Positions 1 to 7,905 of a DNA stretch of 32,598 nt are shown here, in pieces; position 1 is the first letter of the stretch, and every line of letters begins with the position of its first letter. A model generated the notes under the pieces. It ran no database searches and was not told where the DNA came from. It saw only the letters and a program-made list of their open reading frames with translations. This DNA is from Chthoniobacterales bacterium (GTDB taxonomy: Bacteria; Verrucomicrobiota; Verrucomicrobiia; Chthoniobacterales; UBA10450), in NCBI GenBank assembly GCA_003244145.1, contig QHBM01000084.1, positions 72,871 to 105,468 on the forward strand, read 5' to 3'. The position numbers and the translations under genes are program-made.

Positions 1-71
1 GGAAAGTGAAGATCAGACCCCGTGCATGCCACTGTTCCTCTCCGTACTCGAATTTTGCGGCGGCAACGGTC

Positions 72-1385
72 TTACGGCTTGGCCGATTCGATCGGTTTCA
101 AGGTGGCGGCGTCGAAAAATAGCAAACGTTCCTGGTCTGTCTTTCCCTGATGGATCAGGAGCCTGCGGCCATCCGGGGAGAGCGCCACATTCGCCACGTA
201 ATCGAGCACCCGAATCAATCCCGCGACTTTCAAATCCGGAAAGCTGAGCTTCACCACGTAGTTGTCATAGTGACCTTCCACAAGAAAAGCGCTGTTATCG
301 AAAAGGACATAGCAGGCAGAAGAACCCGGCGACATCACGACCTTACCCACTGCTGCCGAGCTCAGGTAATTATTGGCCAGCTTGCCCGTAGCGGCATCGA
401 ACAAGTCGAGCCGCTTGTCCGGCCCCCAGGTGATGAGCCATTTGTTATCCGGAGAAAGATCGACCTTTGGGCCGTCGAGCTCGTCGTGAGGCCGGAGGGC
501 ATAGAGGATTTTCATCGATGGCAGCTCGCGCACATTGGCCTGGCCGCGCGCTGGCATAATCACGATGCGATTTGTCCCGAAAAATCGGCCCTCGAATCCG
601 TTGACCGCTACGAGTGGTTTACCCACCTGCTTGCTCGCGACAGCATCCCAAACCTGGAGGTTGCCTTCCGGGCCGTTCTCGCCAGCATCGTCGAATGTTA
701 CGACCCACTTGCCATCGTCGCTGGCATTGAAGAAAAATTCGTAGGCTAACTTCGCGGCCGGATGCCGCATCGGTTTGCCGGCCGGCTTCCAATTTTTTGT
801 TTCGTACCGGGTCACGCTCCCGCCGCCGTCCATGACAAAACATTCGGCGCCATTGGAAGTGAAGAGCGCTGATCCCGGCGCATCGTCATTGGTGCCGGGG
901 GTGAGGGGAATGGTTGTAATACGCTCACCGCTTCGAACATTGAAGAGTTTGAGTTCCTTGTCCGCAAAGACCGCCACCATTGTTCCATCCGGCGAGAAGA
1001 GAGCCGGCGTGCGCAATTGAGCATGCAGTCCCGCATCAAGGACCGGGGACACAAAGGAGGCAGAGTTAGCATCGAACACTCGCGAGTGCCCGTCTTTGAA
1101 ACCGAGTAAGACCAATTTTGAATCGGAGCTTACGACCAGCGCTTCGGAGATGGTGTTGGATCCAAGGTCGCCTGGAACCAGTGTGCCTGCCGCCGCATCC
1201 CAGAGCGTCGTTTGTCCGCCCCTTAGCCGGACCACTACGCGCGAGCCATCTTGATTGAAATGCGCTTGCTCTACACCGCGTAGGTCTCCGAGCTTCTCGG
1301 GTTCAGCCCCAGGTGCCAGCGTCGCGATCGCGAAATAACCAAGAAGAAGTGGGAGGGAGAGGCGTTGATGCAGGCCGGTTCTCAT
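72..1385 (-). CDS. Exported WD40-like beta-propeller protein
   Basis: The 437-residue product starts with a signal peptide (basic MRTGLHQR, then a hydrophobic stretch ending near ATLAPGAE). The rest is a series of WD40/YVTN-like blades. Recurring units of the form SPDG or SPDNKW, then a short strand, then LFDAATGKL or LWDAAAGTL, can be seen near residues 45-75, 125-155, 225-260, 305-340 and 395-430. Such propellers usually act as binding scaffolds. No catalytic motif or extra domain is visible, so the partner is unknown. The gene lies 55 bases downstream of the CPBP protease gene on the same strand and may be co-transcribed with it, but it has no obvious functional tie. The fold call is firm; the role is not. 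Confidence 0.85.
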   Translation of the reverse strand: MRTGLHQRLSLPLLLGYFAIATLAPGAEPEKLGDLRGVEQAHFNQDGSRVVVRLRGGQTTLWDAAAGTLVPGDLGSNTISEALVVSSDSKLVLLGFKDGHSRVFDANSASFVSPVLDAGLHAQLRTPALFSPDGTMVAVFADKELKLFNVRSGERITTIPLTPGTNDDAPGSALFTSNGAECFVMDGGGSVTRYETKNWKPAGKPMRHPAAKLAYEFFFNASDDGKWVVTFDDAGENGPEGNLQVWDAVASKQVGKPLVAVNGFEGRFFGTNRIVIMPARGQANVRELPSMKILYALRPHDELDGPKVDLSPDNKWLITWGPDKRLDLFDAATGKLANNYLSSAAVGKVVMSPGSSACYVLFDNSAFLVEGHYDNYVVKLSFPDLKVAGLIRVLDYVANVALSPDGRRLLIHQGKTDQERLLFFDAATLKPIESAKP

Positions 1386-1440
1386 CAGGCGCGCAGGCTA
1401 ACACCCGGCAATTCATCGCGTCGAGCGTCCAGGCAATTCG

Positions 1441-2166
1441 TCAGCGTGGGAAAAGACCGCCGATCACGTCGACGCAGGTATGGGCAATGGCGCCGGGGAC
1501 GATGCTTTTGCGCCAGGCCGCGAGAAGTCCGAAGGCAAGTCCGTAAATCGCGGTGATGAGCGCTGGCCGCCACCCCTGGTAGGCGTGACCGATCCCAAAG
1601 ATCAGGGCCTGCAAGAGGATCGCCAAAGGGAGGCTACCACAGAGCGCCCAGAGTTGCCGTTGCAGATAGCCGCGATAAACAATCTCCTCGCCGACGCCGG
1701 CGACGATCGACACTGCCACCCAGAGAGCTGATTCCAAGGGGCCGTTCGGGAGAAGGAAAGCCGCGTTGGCCGATGATTGTCCGAGCAGATGTTGGAGGAG
1801 ACCGAAGCAACCGCGCAATAAAACCACGAAGAAGACCGCCAGCGCGGTATCCCTGAGTCCATCCAATGGAAATCGCCAGCGTCTGCCGATGAGGTCGAGC
1901 AACTGGATGCCGCGGGCGCGAATTCCAAGCCGGACGAACCAAACGAAAAGCAATTGGAGACCCACGATTGTCAGATAAAGCGGCAGATGCGATCCGGCGG
2001 AGGAAGTGGCAGCCTGCCGTCCATTGAGCAGACCCGCCAGCGCGATTCCTCCAACGATTAGGAGAAAACGGAACGTATGAAGGCGCGACGCAAGCGGCTC
2101 CGGAGTCGGATCTCCAAAACCGTGAAAAGCTTTCGGCGCAAGACTGGATTGGGCTGGTTCGTTCAT
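1441..2166 (-). CDS. CPBP family intramembrane metalloprotease (first of two)
   Basis: This 241-residue polytopic membrane protein carries the CPBP (Abi/CAAX-processing) signature. GEEIVYRGYLQ is the EExxxR motif that supplies the glutamates, FGIGHAYQG is the second motif with a histidine, and a third conserved block near the C-terminus reads IAHTCVD. The family contains Rce1-like prenyl-protein proteases and bacterial proteins linked to bacteriocin immunity, membrane-protein processing or signalling; the substrate cannot be told here. The start codon overlaps the stop of the upstream TetR gene (ATGA overlap at 2163-2166). The two are therefore almost certainly translated together, and the protease is probably controlled by that repressor. 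The N-terminal 30 residues are polar and probably cytoplasmic. Confidence 0.88.
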   Translation of the reverse strand: MNEPAQSSLAPKAFHGFGDPTPEPLASRLHTFRFLLIVGGIALAGLLNGRQAATSSAGSHLPLYLTIVGLQLLFVWFVRLGIRARGIQLLDLIGRRWRFPLDGLRDTALAVFFVVLLRGCFGLLQHLLGQSSANAAFLLPNGPLESALWVAVSIVAGVGEEIVYRGYLQRQLWALCGSLPLAILLQALIFGIGHAYQGWRPALITAIYGLAFGLLAAWRKSIVPGAIAHTCVDVIGGLFPR

Positions 2167-2708
2167 TTTTGCTTCCTCAGGAGCGTGAGAAAAATGTCGA
2201 TGGCCTTCGACGTCCGGCTCAGGTTGCCGGTAGCCAGGTATTCGAGGGTTAACCCATCGACCACGGCCAGGCAGAGAGTAGCCATGACGGCATTGCTCTT
2301 GTCCCGAGGAAGAGCGCGCCGGATCAGGCGGAGCCAGGTGGCCGAGGTATCGATCAGGTAACGCTGATAGCGGCGCGGATTTTGGAGCGCCAGGATTTGC
2401 ACTTCGAAAAGGAGCCGAAGATAGGGGCGATACTTTCTGCTCGTTACCACCTTCCAGAAACCGAGCATGATTTCGCCCGGCTTCCTTTTACTGGCATCCG
2501 TGATTAAAGGCTCGAACGACGACTGGAGGCGCGCGCGGACCTGATCCATGACGGCGGCGATCAACCCTTCCTTCGATCCGAAATGATGGATGAGCATCCG
2601 GGCGCTCGTTCCGGCCGCCGCGGCGAGGGGGCGAAGGGAGAGATTGGCGACACCATGCTTGAGAAAGTAATCAAGACACTTTCGGAGGAGTTCGTCACGA
2701 GCGGACAT
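2163..2708 (-). CDS. TetR/AcrR family transcriptional regulator
   Basis: The 181-residue product has the TetR layout. An N-terminal helix-turn-helix covers about residues 10-50, with VANLSLRPLAAAAGTSARML as the DNA-binding unit and HHFGSKEGLI as the typical end of the domain (the usual form is YYHFxSKExL). A helical ligand domain follows, and its ligand is not predictable. TetR proteins are mostly repressors released by a small molecule. The start is the ATG whose complement is at 2706-2708. It lies inside a perfect palindrome (2707-2724), which suggests autorepression. The stop overlaps the start of the CPBP protease gene, giving a two-gene operon. No good Shine-Dalgarno sequence sits right in front of this ATG. 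Confidence 0.9.
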   Translation of the reverse strand: MSARDELLRKCLDYFLKHGVANLSLRPLAAAAGTSARMLIHHFGSKEGLIAAVMDQVRARLQSSFEPLITDASKRKPGEIMLGFWKVVTSRKYRPYLRLLFEVQILALQNPRRYQRYLIDTSATWLRLIRRALPRDKSNAVMATLCLAVVDGLTLEYLATGNLSRTSKAIDIFLTLLRKQK

Positions 2709-2724
2709 GTAACGACTGTTACAT
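2707..2724. promoter_or_regulatory. Putative TetR operator (perfect inverted repeat)
   Basis: The 18 bases form ATGTAAC-gact-GTTACAT, a perfect 7-base inverted repeat with a 4-base centre. It overlaps the TetR start codon (complement at 2706-2708) and lies in the 96-base gap to the divergent gene at 2805. Size, symmetry and position are those of an autoregulatory TetR operator. A possible -35 box (TTGACC on the minus strand, about 2735-2740) sits just upstream, so bound repressor would block initiation or early elongation. That this TetR binds it is inference. Confidence 0.65.
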
Positions 2725-2804
2725 TCATTCGGTCTCGGTCAAGTTTCCTCCTTGTTTGAATTCGGGCTCGCCTTCGAAAGCCGCCTGTGGTTTGCTGGAC
2801 GCGA

Positions 2805-3227
2805 ATGGCAAGAGCATGGCGGTATCGAGTGACTCTGGGGATCAGCGCCGTCACTCTGATCGGCACGGCAGTCGGCGAGCTTCCGCCCTGGGTCTACAAA
2901 GAGCGGCAGATTAAGGCGCCGGAATCGCTGGTCATCAAAGTCCGCTCAGTGGTGAGGACTGAGACCGCCGAGGCGGATGGGAAAAGCATCGCTTTCAAGG
3001 TTATCGCAGAGGTGGAAAAAGTGGAGCGCACGTCGACGAGGTTAATGCCAGGCGCGGTGATTGAAATCCGTTACCTGCAGCATAATTACTCTCAGCCAAT
3101 GGCCGGTCCCAGTGAGGTCCCCGCTCTAAAGGAAGGCCAGGTTTGCCCCGCTTATCTTGAAAGCGCGGTAGAGGGGAGGTCGTACTCGCCTGCCGCCGGC
3201 GGATTCTCCTTTACGCAGCTGGATTGA
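2805..3227 (+). CDS. Small exported protein of unknown function
   Basis: About 140 residues. The N-terminus (MARAWRYR, then a hydrophobic run ending near GTAVGE) is a signal peptide or anchor, and the mature part begins LPPWVYKERQ. The rest looks beta-rich, with a likely strand pair around EADGKSIAFKVIAEVEKVER and a C-terminal AAGGFSFTQLD. Two in-frame starts are possible, GTG at 2787 and ATG at 2805; I chose the ATG because it gives a cleaner signal sequence. It diverges from the TetR gene, so the palindrome at 2707-2724 could influence it too. I do not recognise a characterised family. Confidence 0.7.
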   Translation: MARAWRYRVTLGISAVTLIGTAVGELPPWVYKERQIKAPESLVIKVRSVVRTETAEADGKSIAFKVIAEVEKVERTSTRLMPGAVIEIRYLQHNYSQPMAGPSEVPALKEGQVCPAYLESAVEGRSYSPAAGGFSFTQLD

Positions 3228-3398
3228 GGGCGGCGGCGAGACCGCGTCCTAACTTTCGCCGCTCACCGGAGGAAGATGGAATGCGGTCTGCTAAAGAGAA
3301 GGCGCTCTCCGGCTTAAACTTCTGTGCAATCCCTGACCATTTCATCCGAAACAAACCAGGCGAATGGATGGCTTCCGGACGTCTCGCTCTATTCCAGG

Positions 3399-3875
3399 AT
3401 GAAGATCCTGATCATCGACGACGAACCGGCCAACGTGGCGTTGCTCGAAGACATGGTCTCGAGCAGCGGCTATACGCGGGTCAAATCGATCACCGATTCC
3501 CGCCAGGCTCGGGAGGCTTGCGACAGTTTTGGCCCGGATTTGATCCTGCTCGATTTGATGATGCCGCACGTCGATGGTTTCACCGTTCTGGAATCCGTGC
3601 GAGCCACGGGCGGCGACACGTTCCTGCCGGTTATCGTCCTGACCGCCGACGTAAATGAAGGAACAAAGCTTCGCGCGCTGCGCGCCGGCGCGACCGATTT
3701 CTTGCTCAAGCCGTTCGATCAAATCGAAGTCCTTCTCCGCATGGCGAACCTGCTCGAAACGCGCCGTCTCTATTTGCAACTCGATACCCAGCGCGCCGCT
3801 TATGAAGACGCCGTGCGCGACCGCACCTCGGAGCTTCGCGAAGCACAGTCGCAACTTCAGGAAGTCCGGCGCTAG
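3399..3875 (+). CDS. Response regulator, receiver domain plus short coiled coil, no output domain
   Basis: The start is ATG at 3399, where the receiver fold begins directly (MKILIIDDEPANVALLE); an upstream GTG at 3324 would only add an unstructured tail. All receiver landmarks are present: acidic pair D7/D8, phospho-acceptor D52 in LLDLMMP, T82 in VLTAD, and K104 in LLKPF. Residues about 118-158 form a charged helix (ETRRLYLQL...RDRTSELREAQSQL) of the kind that links a receiver to an HD-GYP, GGDEF or kinase domain. The protein ends there at 158 residues, only 16 bases before the converging tonB-like gene, so no room remains for an output domain. It may act by phospho-dependent protein contact, or be the remnant of a longer regulator. 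No partner kinase is in the window. Confidence 0.88.
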   Translation: MKILIIDDEPANVALLEDMVSSSGYTRVKSITDSRQAREACDSFGPDLILLDLMMPHVDGFTVLESVRATGGDTFLPVIVLTADVNEGTKLRALRAGATDFLLKPFDQIEVLLRMANLLETRRLYLQLDTQRAAYEDAVRDRTSELREAQSQLQEVRR

Positions 3876-3891
3876 TTTGACCGGATTTACT

Positions 3892-4521
3892 TCAATACGA
3901 CGCGCCCGCGAGCGTAAACGTAATAGGGCATTTGAGCGTGGAGACCGTGCCCGGTCTGAACCGCCATCGGCGAAAGCCTGTCAGCGCAGCGTTGTCCAGG
4001 AAAGCGTTGCCGGTGCTCTTCCACATGGCGACCTCCACGACTCTGCCAGTGGACGGATCCACGTTTAGCGTCACAATTCCATCACCAGTAATTTTCTGCC
4101 GCCTTGCCTCATACGGATATGCAGGCCGAGGCGCGCTAAGCGCGAGCACTGTGGCTGAAGCTGAGCTAAGCGAGCCGGGAATATTAGTCCCTGTTTTCCT
4201 GAAGAATGGCGCGGTTGGCCGCTTCTCTTGCCGGTGCACGGGAGGGGGAGTCGGCCTCTCGTCTGGAAACGAAGAGTCAGTCGCCCATTCCGGGATGGGC
4301 GTTGGCGCGGTTACCTCGGGCAAGGGCGGCTCGTCGTGGGAAGGAATGTCCTCCACTTCAACCACAGGAAATTCACTCGCTCCTATTAGCGGCCCGTCCA
4401 CCTTTTCCTGCTGATGGATACTAGCCAACGCCACTGCCGCAAAATGAAGCAGCGCCGCCGCGCCAAAAGCAAATCCGATTCGCCAGCGTTGCCGCGGTTG
4501 GTAAAGTAGAGCTCCAGTCAT
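3892..4521 (-). CDS. TonB family energy-transducing protein
   Basis: The 209-residue product has the TonB layout: a short cytoplasmic N-terminus, one transmembrane helix (about residues 15-33, IGFAFGAAALLHFAAVALA), a proline-rich spacer (about 50-100, with PPLPEVTAPTPIP and PTPPPVH), and a C-terminal TonB domain (about 130-207). The domain holds YPYEARRQKITGDGIVTLNV and the typical FRRWRFRPG. TonB couples the inner-membrane proton gradient, through ExbB/ExbD, to outer-membrane receptors, so the cell should have an outer membrane. No exbB, exbD or receptor gene is nearby, so it may belong to one of several paralogous systems. It converges with the response regulator and has a hairpin over its ribosome binding site. 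Confidence 0.88.
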   Translation of the reverse strand: MTGALLYQPRQRWRIGFAFGAAALLHFAAVALASIHQQEKVDGPLIGASEFPVVEVEDIPSHDEPPLPEVTAPTPIPEWATDSSFPDERPTPPPVHRQEKRPTAPFFRKTGTNIPGSLSSASATVLALSAPRPAYPYEARRQKITGDGIVTLNVDPSTGRVVEVAMWKSTGNAFLDNAALTGFRRWRFRPGTVSTLKCPITFTLAGASY

Positions 4522-4523
4522 AA

Positions 4524-4543
4524 CGTAGTCCTTTAAAACTACG
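4524..4543 (-). promoter_or_regulatory. Hairpin presenting the ribosome binding site of the tonB-like gene
   Basis: Read on the minus strand, CGTAGT and ACTACG form a perfect 6-base inverted repeat separated by TTTAAAGG. The loop and first stem base carry AAAGGA, a good Shine-Dalgarno sequence seven bases before the ATG at 4521. The stem could modulate ribosome access, or the repeat could be a DNA operator. Either role is inference from position. Confidence 0.4.
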
Positions 4544-4606
4544 AGTTAGACACTTTGAGGCTGGAAAACTTAAGAGCTCATCTTTCCACCAGACTCGGCT
4601 GCCCAA

Positions 4607-6688
4607 TCACCAAATCCTCACCCGGTCTTTCGGATCGACGAAGAGCTTCTCCTCCGGCTTGACCTTGAATGCCTCATACCAGGCATCGACGTTCCTGACC
4701 ACGCCATTCACTCGATACTGGCGGGGCGAATGCGGATCGCTCACCACCTGCCGGCGAATCGCATCATCGCGTAGCTTGCCGCGCCAGGCTTGCGCCCAGC
4801 CCAAAAGGACGCGTTGCTCGCCGGTGAGTCCGTCTATCACTGGCGAGGGCTTGCCTTTGAGTGACGCGCGGTATGCATCGAGCGCGATTGTTACGCCGCC
4901 GAGGTCCGCGATGTTCTCTCCCATGGTTAGCTCGCCGTTTACCTTTGCGCCGGGCAATGGCTCAAACTTCGCATACTGCGCTCCCAAAACCGCCGCGCGC
5001 GCTTCGAACGTCTTCGCGTCTTCCGCCGTCCACCAGTCGTTCAACTTACCTTCCGCGTCGAACTTTCGCCCCTGATCGTCGAACCCATGGGTTAGTTCGT
5101 GACCGATGACAGCGCCAATAGCGCCGTAGTTAATCGCGGGATCAGCGTTAGCATCGAACATGGGTGGTTGGAGGATGCCGGCCGGGAAGACGATGTCGCG
5201 CAGCGAACCGTTGTAGGCATCGTTTGTTTGCGGCGTCATGCCCCAGTCCGCCATATCGACTGGGCCGGGCAGCCGCCGGACATAGAAGGCCCAGTCCGCC
5301 TCTCCCGCTCGGCGCACGTTGCCGATGAGATCGTCATCGCGAATCTCGACTTTTGAATAATCGTGCTTCTTATCCGGATAACCGACCTTGATGTTATAGG
5401 TATCGAGTTTCTTGAGCGCCTGGACCTTGGTTGCTTCGCCCATCCAATCCAGACCTTTGATGCGCTCATGCATTGCCACCTTCAGGTTTGCCACCAGTTC
5501 TTCGATCTTGACCTTGGCTTGCGGCGGAAAATACTTCGCGCTGTAAAGCTCACCTACCGCCCAACCCAGATTCCCGAAACGGTCGTAACGATCTCCCGCC
5601 CCATAATCTCCGCCCGCGACCGCGTGCACGCCGCGCTTCCACCGGACTTGCTCTTCCGCTTGTCCTGAAAGCGTCTTCTTGCGCAGATCGAAGAACGCAT
5701 CGTTAAATCCATTCGACAGGTAGGGAGCGGCATGGTCGGCGATGTTAAAAGCCTGCCAGGCTTGCAATGTTTCCACCGGCGTCTGCTCATAGACAGAGGC
5801 GATCTTTGGAAAGGCTGACTTCTCGCCTACGATCACGTGGTCCACCTTGCCGAGTCCCGCCTGTTCCAGAAATTGGCGCCAGGCAAAGTTCGGCGCCAGC
5901 TTCTCCAGTTCCACTACCGTCATCGGATTGTAAGTCTTGTTCGGATCGCGCTGCTCAGTCTTGGACCAACTTGCTTCGGCGATCTTTGTTTCAAAATCGA
6001 CGATCTCGCCCGCGCGCTTATCCGCCTCCGGCCAATCCATCAGTCGCAGCAGTTGCGCGATATAAGTTTGATACTTCCCTTTCTGCGCTGCGAAGTCCGG
6101 CTTCAGAAAGTAATCGCGATCCGGAAGTCCCAGTCCGGCCTGGCCAAGGTAAACGGCGTATTTCTTCGGCTCCTTGGCATCAACGTCGATGAATATCCCG
6201 AAGATGCCTCCTTCGAAATCCGCGTTCTGCCGGCCCATCATGGCGGCGAGAGCTTCTCGCGTCGCGGCGGAACGAACCTTCGCTAACTGTTCCTTTAAGG
6301 GCGACGCGCCCGCCGTTTCAATGCGCGCCTCATCCATGAACGACTTGTAGAAAGCGCCTACCTTTCCCGCCATCGTGGCAGGCTTCGGTTCGGCTTTCCT
6401 GGCGGCTTCGTCTATCAGGTCGTGCAGCCGTTGCTCGGTCGTATCCGTCATCGCCAGCCGCAAGCTGTAAGCAGGTTTGTCCGCGGGAATCTGGACCCGG
6501 TCGAGCCAAACGCCGTTCGCGTAGCGAAAGAAATCGTCGCCCGGTTTCGTGGCGGGATCAGCCCCGGCGGTATCAAAGCCCCACGCGCCATATTGTGGCT
6601 TGGCCTCGTTCCCGGTTGGCTTGTTTTCAGCGTGAGCGGCGAAAGCCAGCAATCCGAGAGAACAAATCGATGCGATAAATAATTTCAT
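4607..6688 (-). CDS. M13 family (neprilysin-like) zinc metallopeptidase
   Basis: At 693 residues this is full length for the PepO/neprilysin family. A signal peptide comes first (MKLFIASICSLGLLAFAAHA). The N-terminal M13 domain follows, beginning around YGAWGFDTAGADPATKPGDD with the usual DDFFRYANG.W. The C-terminal catalytic domain has the gluzincin motif HELTH at about 530-534 and the third ligand in GENIADLGG (E591). YRVNGVVRNVDAWYEAF near the end matches the substrate-binding segment of the family. These enzymes cleave short peptides on the amino side of hydrophobic residues, here presumably in the periplasm. The frame is intact with all catalytic residues, and no partner gene is evident next to it. 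Confidence 0.95.
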   Translation of the reverse strand: MKLFIASICSLGLLAFAAHAENKPTGNEAKPQYGAWGFDTAGADPATKPGDDFFRYANGVWLDRVQIPADKPAYSLRLAMTDTTEQRLHDLIDEAARKAEPKPATMAGKVGAFYKSFMDEARIETAGASPLKEQLAKVRSAATREALAAMMGRQNADFEGGIFGIFIDVDAKEPKKYAVYLGQAGLGLPDRDYFLKPDFAAQKGKYQTYIAQLLRLMDWPEADKRAGEIVDFETKIAEASWSKTEQRDPNKTYNPMTVVELEKLAPNFAWRQFLEQAGLGKVDHVIVGEKSAFPKIASVYEQTPVETLQAWQAFNIADHAAPYLSNGFNDAFFDLRKKTLSGQAEEQVRWKRGVHAVAGGDYGAGDRYDRFGNLGWAVGELYSAKYFPPQAKVKIEELVANLKVAMHERIKGLDWMGEATKVQALKKLDTYNIKVGYPDKKHDYSKVEIRDDDLIGNVRRAGEADWAFYVRRLPGPVDMADWGMTPQTNDAYNGSLRDIVFPAGILQPPMFDANADPAINYGAIGAVIGHELTHGFDDQGRKFDAEGKLNDWWTAEDAKTFEARAAVLGAQYAKFEPLPGAKVNGELTMGENIADLGGVTIALDAYRASLKGKPSPVIDGLTGEQRVLLGWAQAWRGKLRDDAIRRQVVSDPHSPRQYRVNGVVRNVDAWYEAFKVKPEEKLFVDPKDRVRIW

Positions 6689-6720
6689 GTCGAGCGTAGA
6701 TTACGGCAGGCCAGGCAGCG

Positions 6721-6768
6721 GGCAAACGAATTCCGGTTTGCCTACTCAGTAGCTTTCATTCGAGTAGG
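6721..6768. repeat. Two adjacent hairpins between genes
   Basis: GGCAAAC (6721-6727) pairs with GTTTGCC (6736-6742), and CCTACTC (6741-6747) pairs with GAGTAGG (6762-6768). The two stems share two bases, so in RNA they would be adjacent and partly competing. They fill most of the 95-base gap between the M13 gene and the broken channel gene, just downstream of the latter's stop. There is no T-run, so intrinsic termination is only weakly suggested. Confidence 0.4.
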
Positions 6769-6783
6769 TCTCCTTCGCAAGCG

Positions 6784-7873
6784 TTACAATTCCGGAGTAG
6801 AGCCGAACCATTTCTTCTCTAGCTGCGTCATGAACCCGCGTTCGTTCAGGGCGAGCAGCGCCCGGTTTATGGCAAGACGGAACGGACTCTCCTGTTGAAG
6901 ACCAATCCCGTAGAGCTGCTTCTCGAACACCTGGCCCACCAGCCGGAAGCGCGTCCCGGAGTTCCTGGTCAGGTAATAACGCAATACCGGCGCGTCATAG
7001 ACGACCGCTTTCAATTCGCCTGGGTTAAGGGCGGCCGCCGCGCTCGCCACATCGGGGTAGGGGTAGACTTTTGCCTGGTTGTTCCTAAGCCAGGTTTCTC
7101 AGCAGTGCTCCCGGCCACCGTGCCTACCTTGAGGCCGGGCAGGTCCGCGGGCCCGCTGATATCGCCCGTAAGACTCTTGACTGTCATCTCGGTGGTAACT
7201 GCGGCCGTGAAGTAAGCGATCAGGACTATGCTGGAACCATCCAAAGGATGGCGACGAGTCGCGCGGGAACGCCCATGGGACCTTTGGCTTCGCAACCGCC
7301 CGTGCAAAGCATGCTGATCGTCCACCAGAAAGATTCCCAGACGCCTGGCGCGTACGCCTCCGGATACATCTCGGCATTTTTGCGGCGCTCGAACCACCAG
7401 ACAAAATGAGAAACCAGGAACATGACCAGGAAGACTAGCCCGATGACCTTGAAGCTACTCCAGTTAAAGAACTGGCGCGTCAGGTTACTGGCCACGTTTC
7501 CGCTCCGGGCCGCATTCGTCGCCACAAGAATCTGCAAGCCGGAGTCGTAATAAGGCTGGGAGAAATCCATGAAGCCGTGACGCTCCGCCGTGATGCTTAT
7601 GGCGGCGATCGCCACATCTGCTTCCTTCTTTTTTAGGACATCGAGCATTTGCGGAACGGTCTCGACGTTACGCATCTCGAATTGGAAGCCGGCTTCCTTG
7701 GCCACCGCTTCCCACAGATCGATGCTGAATCCAACCTGTCTTCCGTTGTCCGTGAAGGAAAACGGCGGAACGGGCTTGGTCACGACGCGGATTTTTTGCT
7801 GTCCAAAAGCAGCAGTCGCGAGGAGAGAGCAAGAAACCGCTCCGAGGAGAAAGCGCCAGAGGGTCGTTCGCAT
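6784..7873 (-). pseudogene. Frameshifted glutamate-receptor-like ligand-gated channel (SBP-channel-SBP)
   Basis: Three reading frames together spell one protein. Frame one (7873 to about 7236) has a signal peptide (MRTTLWRFLLGAVSCSLLA...), the first lobe of a type 3 solute-binding domain (IRVVTKPVPPFSF, GFSIDLWEAVAKEAGF), a transmembrane helix (VIGLVFLVMFLVSHFVWWF) and a pore region. Frame two (about 7235-7098) gives the second channel helix (SIVLIAYFTAAVTTEMTV, like the SYTANL helix of receptors) and the start of the second lobe. Frame three (about 7097-6784) completes it through FMTQLEKKWFG. This is the layout of GluR0-type bacterial glutamate receptors. Both breaks fit single-base losses, at 7235-7236 (GGTTCC, expected GGTTTCC) and 7095-7097 (AAA, expected AAAA on the minus strand). 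Either the gene has decayed or the assembly is wrong. The pore filter is also unusual. Confidence 0.85.
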
Positions 7874-7905
7874 GAGCGAGGGATACGAGGATTGCGGTCG
7901 ATCTG

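Noticed and set aside
2744-2754. A strong AAGGAGG on the minus strand as ribosome binding site of the TetR gene.
   Set aside because: It lies about 40 bases before the TetR ATG, too far, and the nearest start codons give only very short frames. It may mark an unannotated leader peptide, but nothing supports that.
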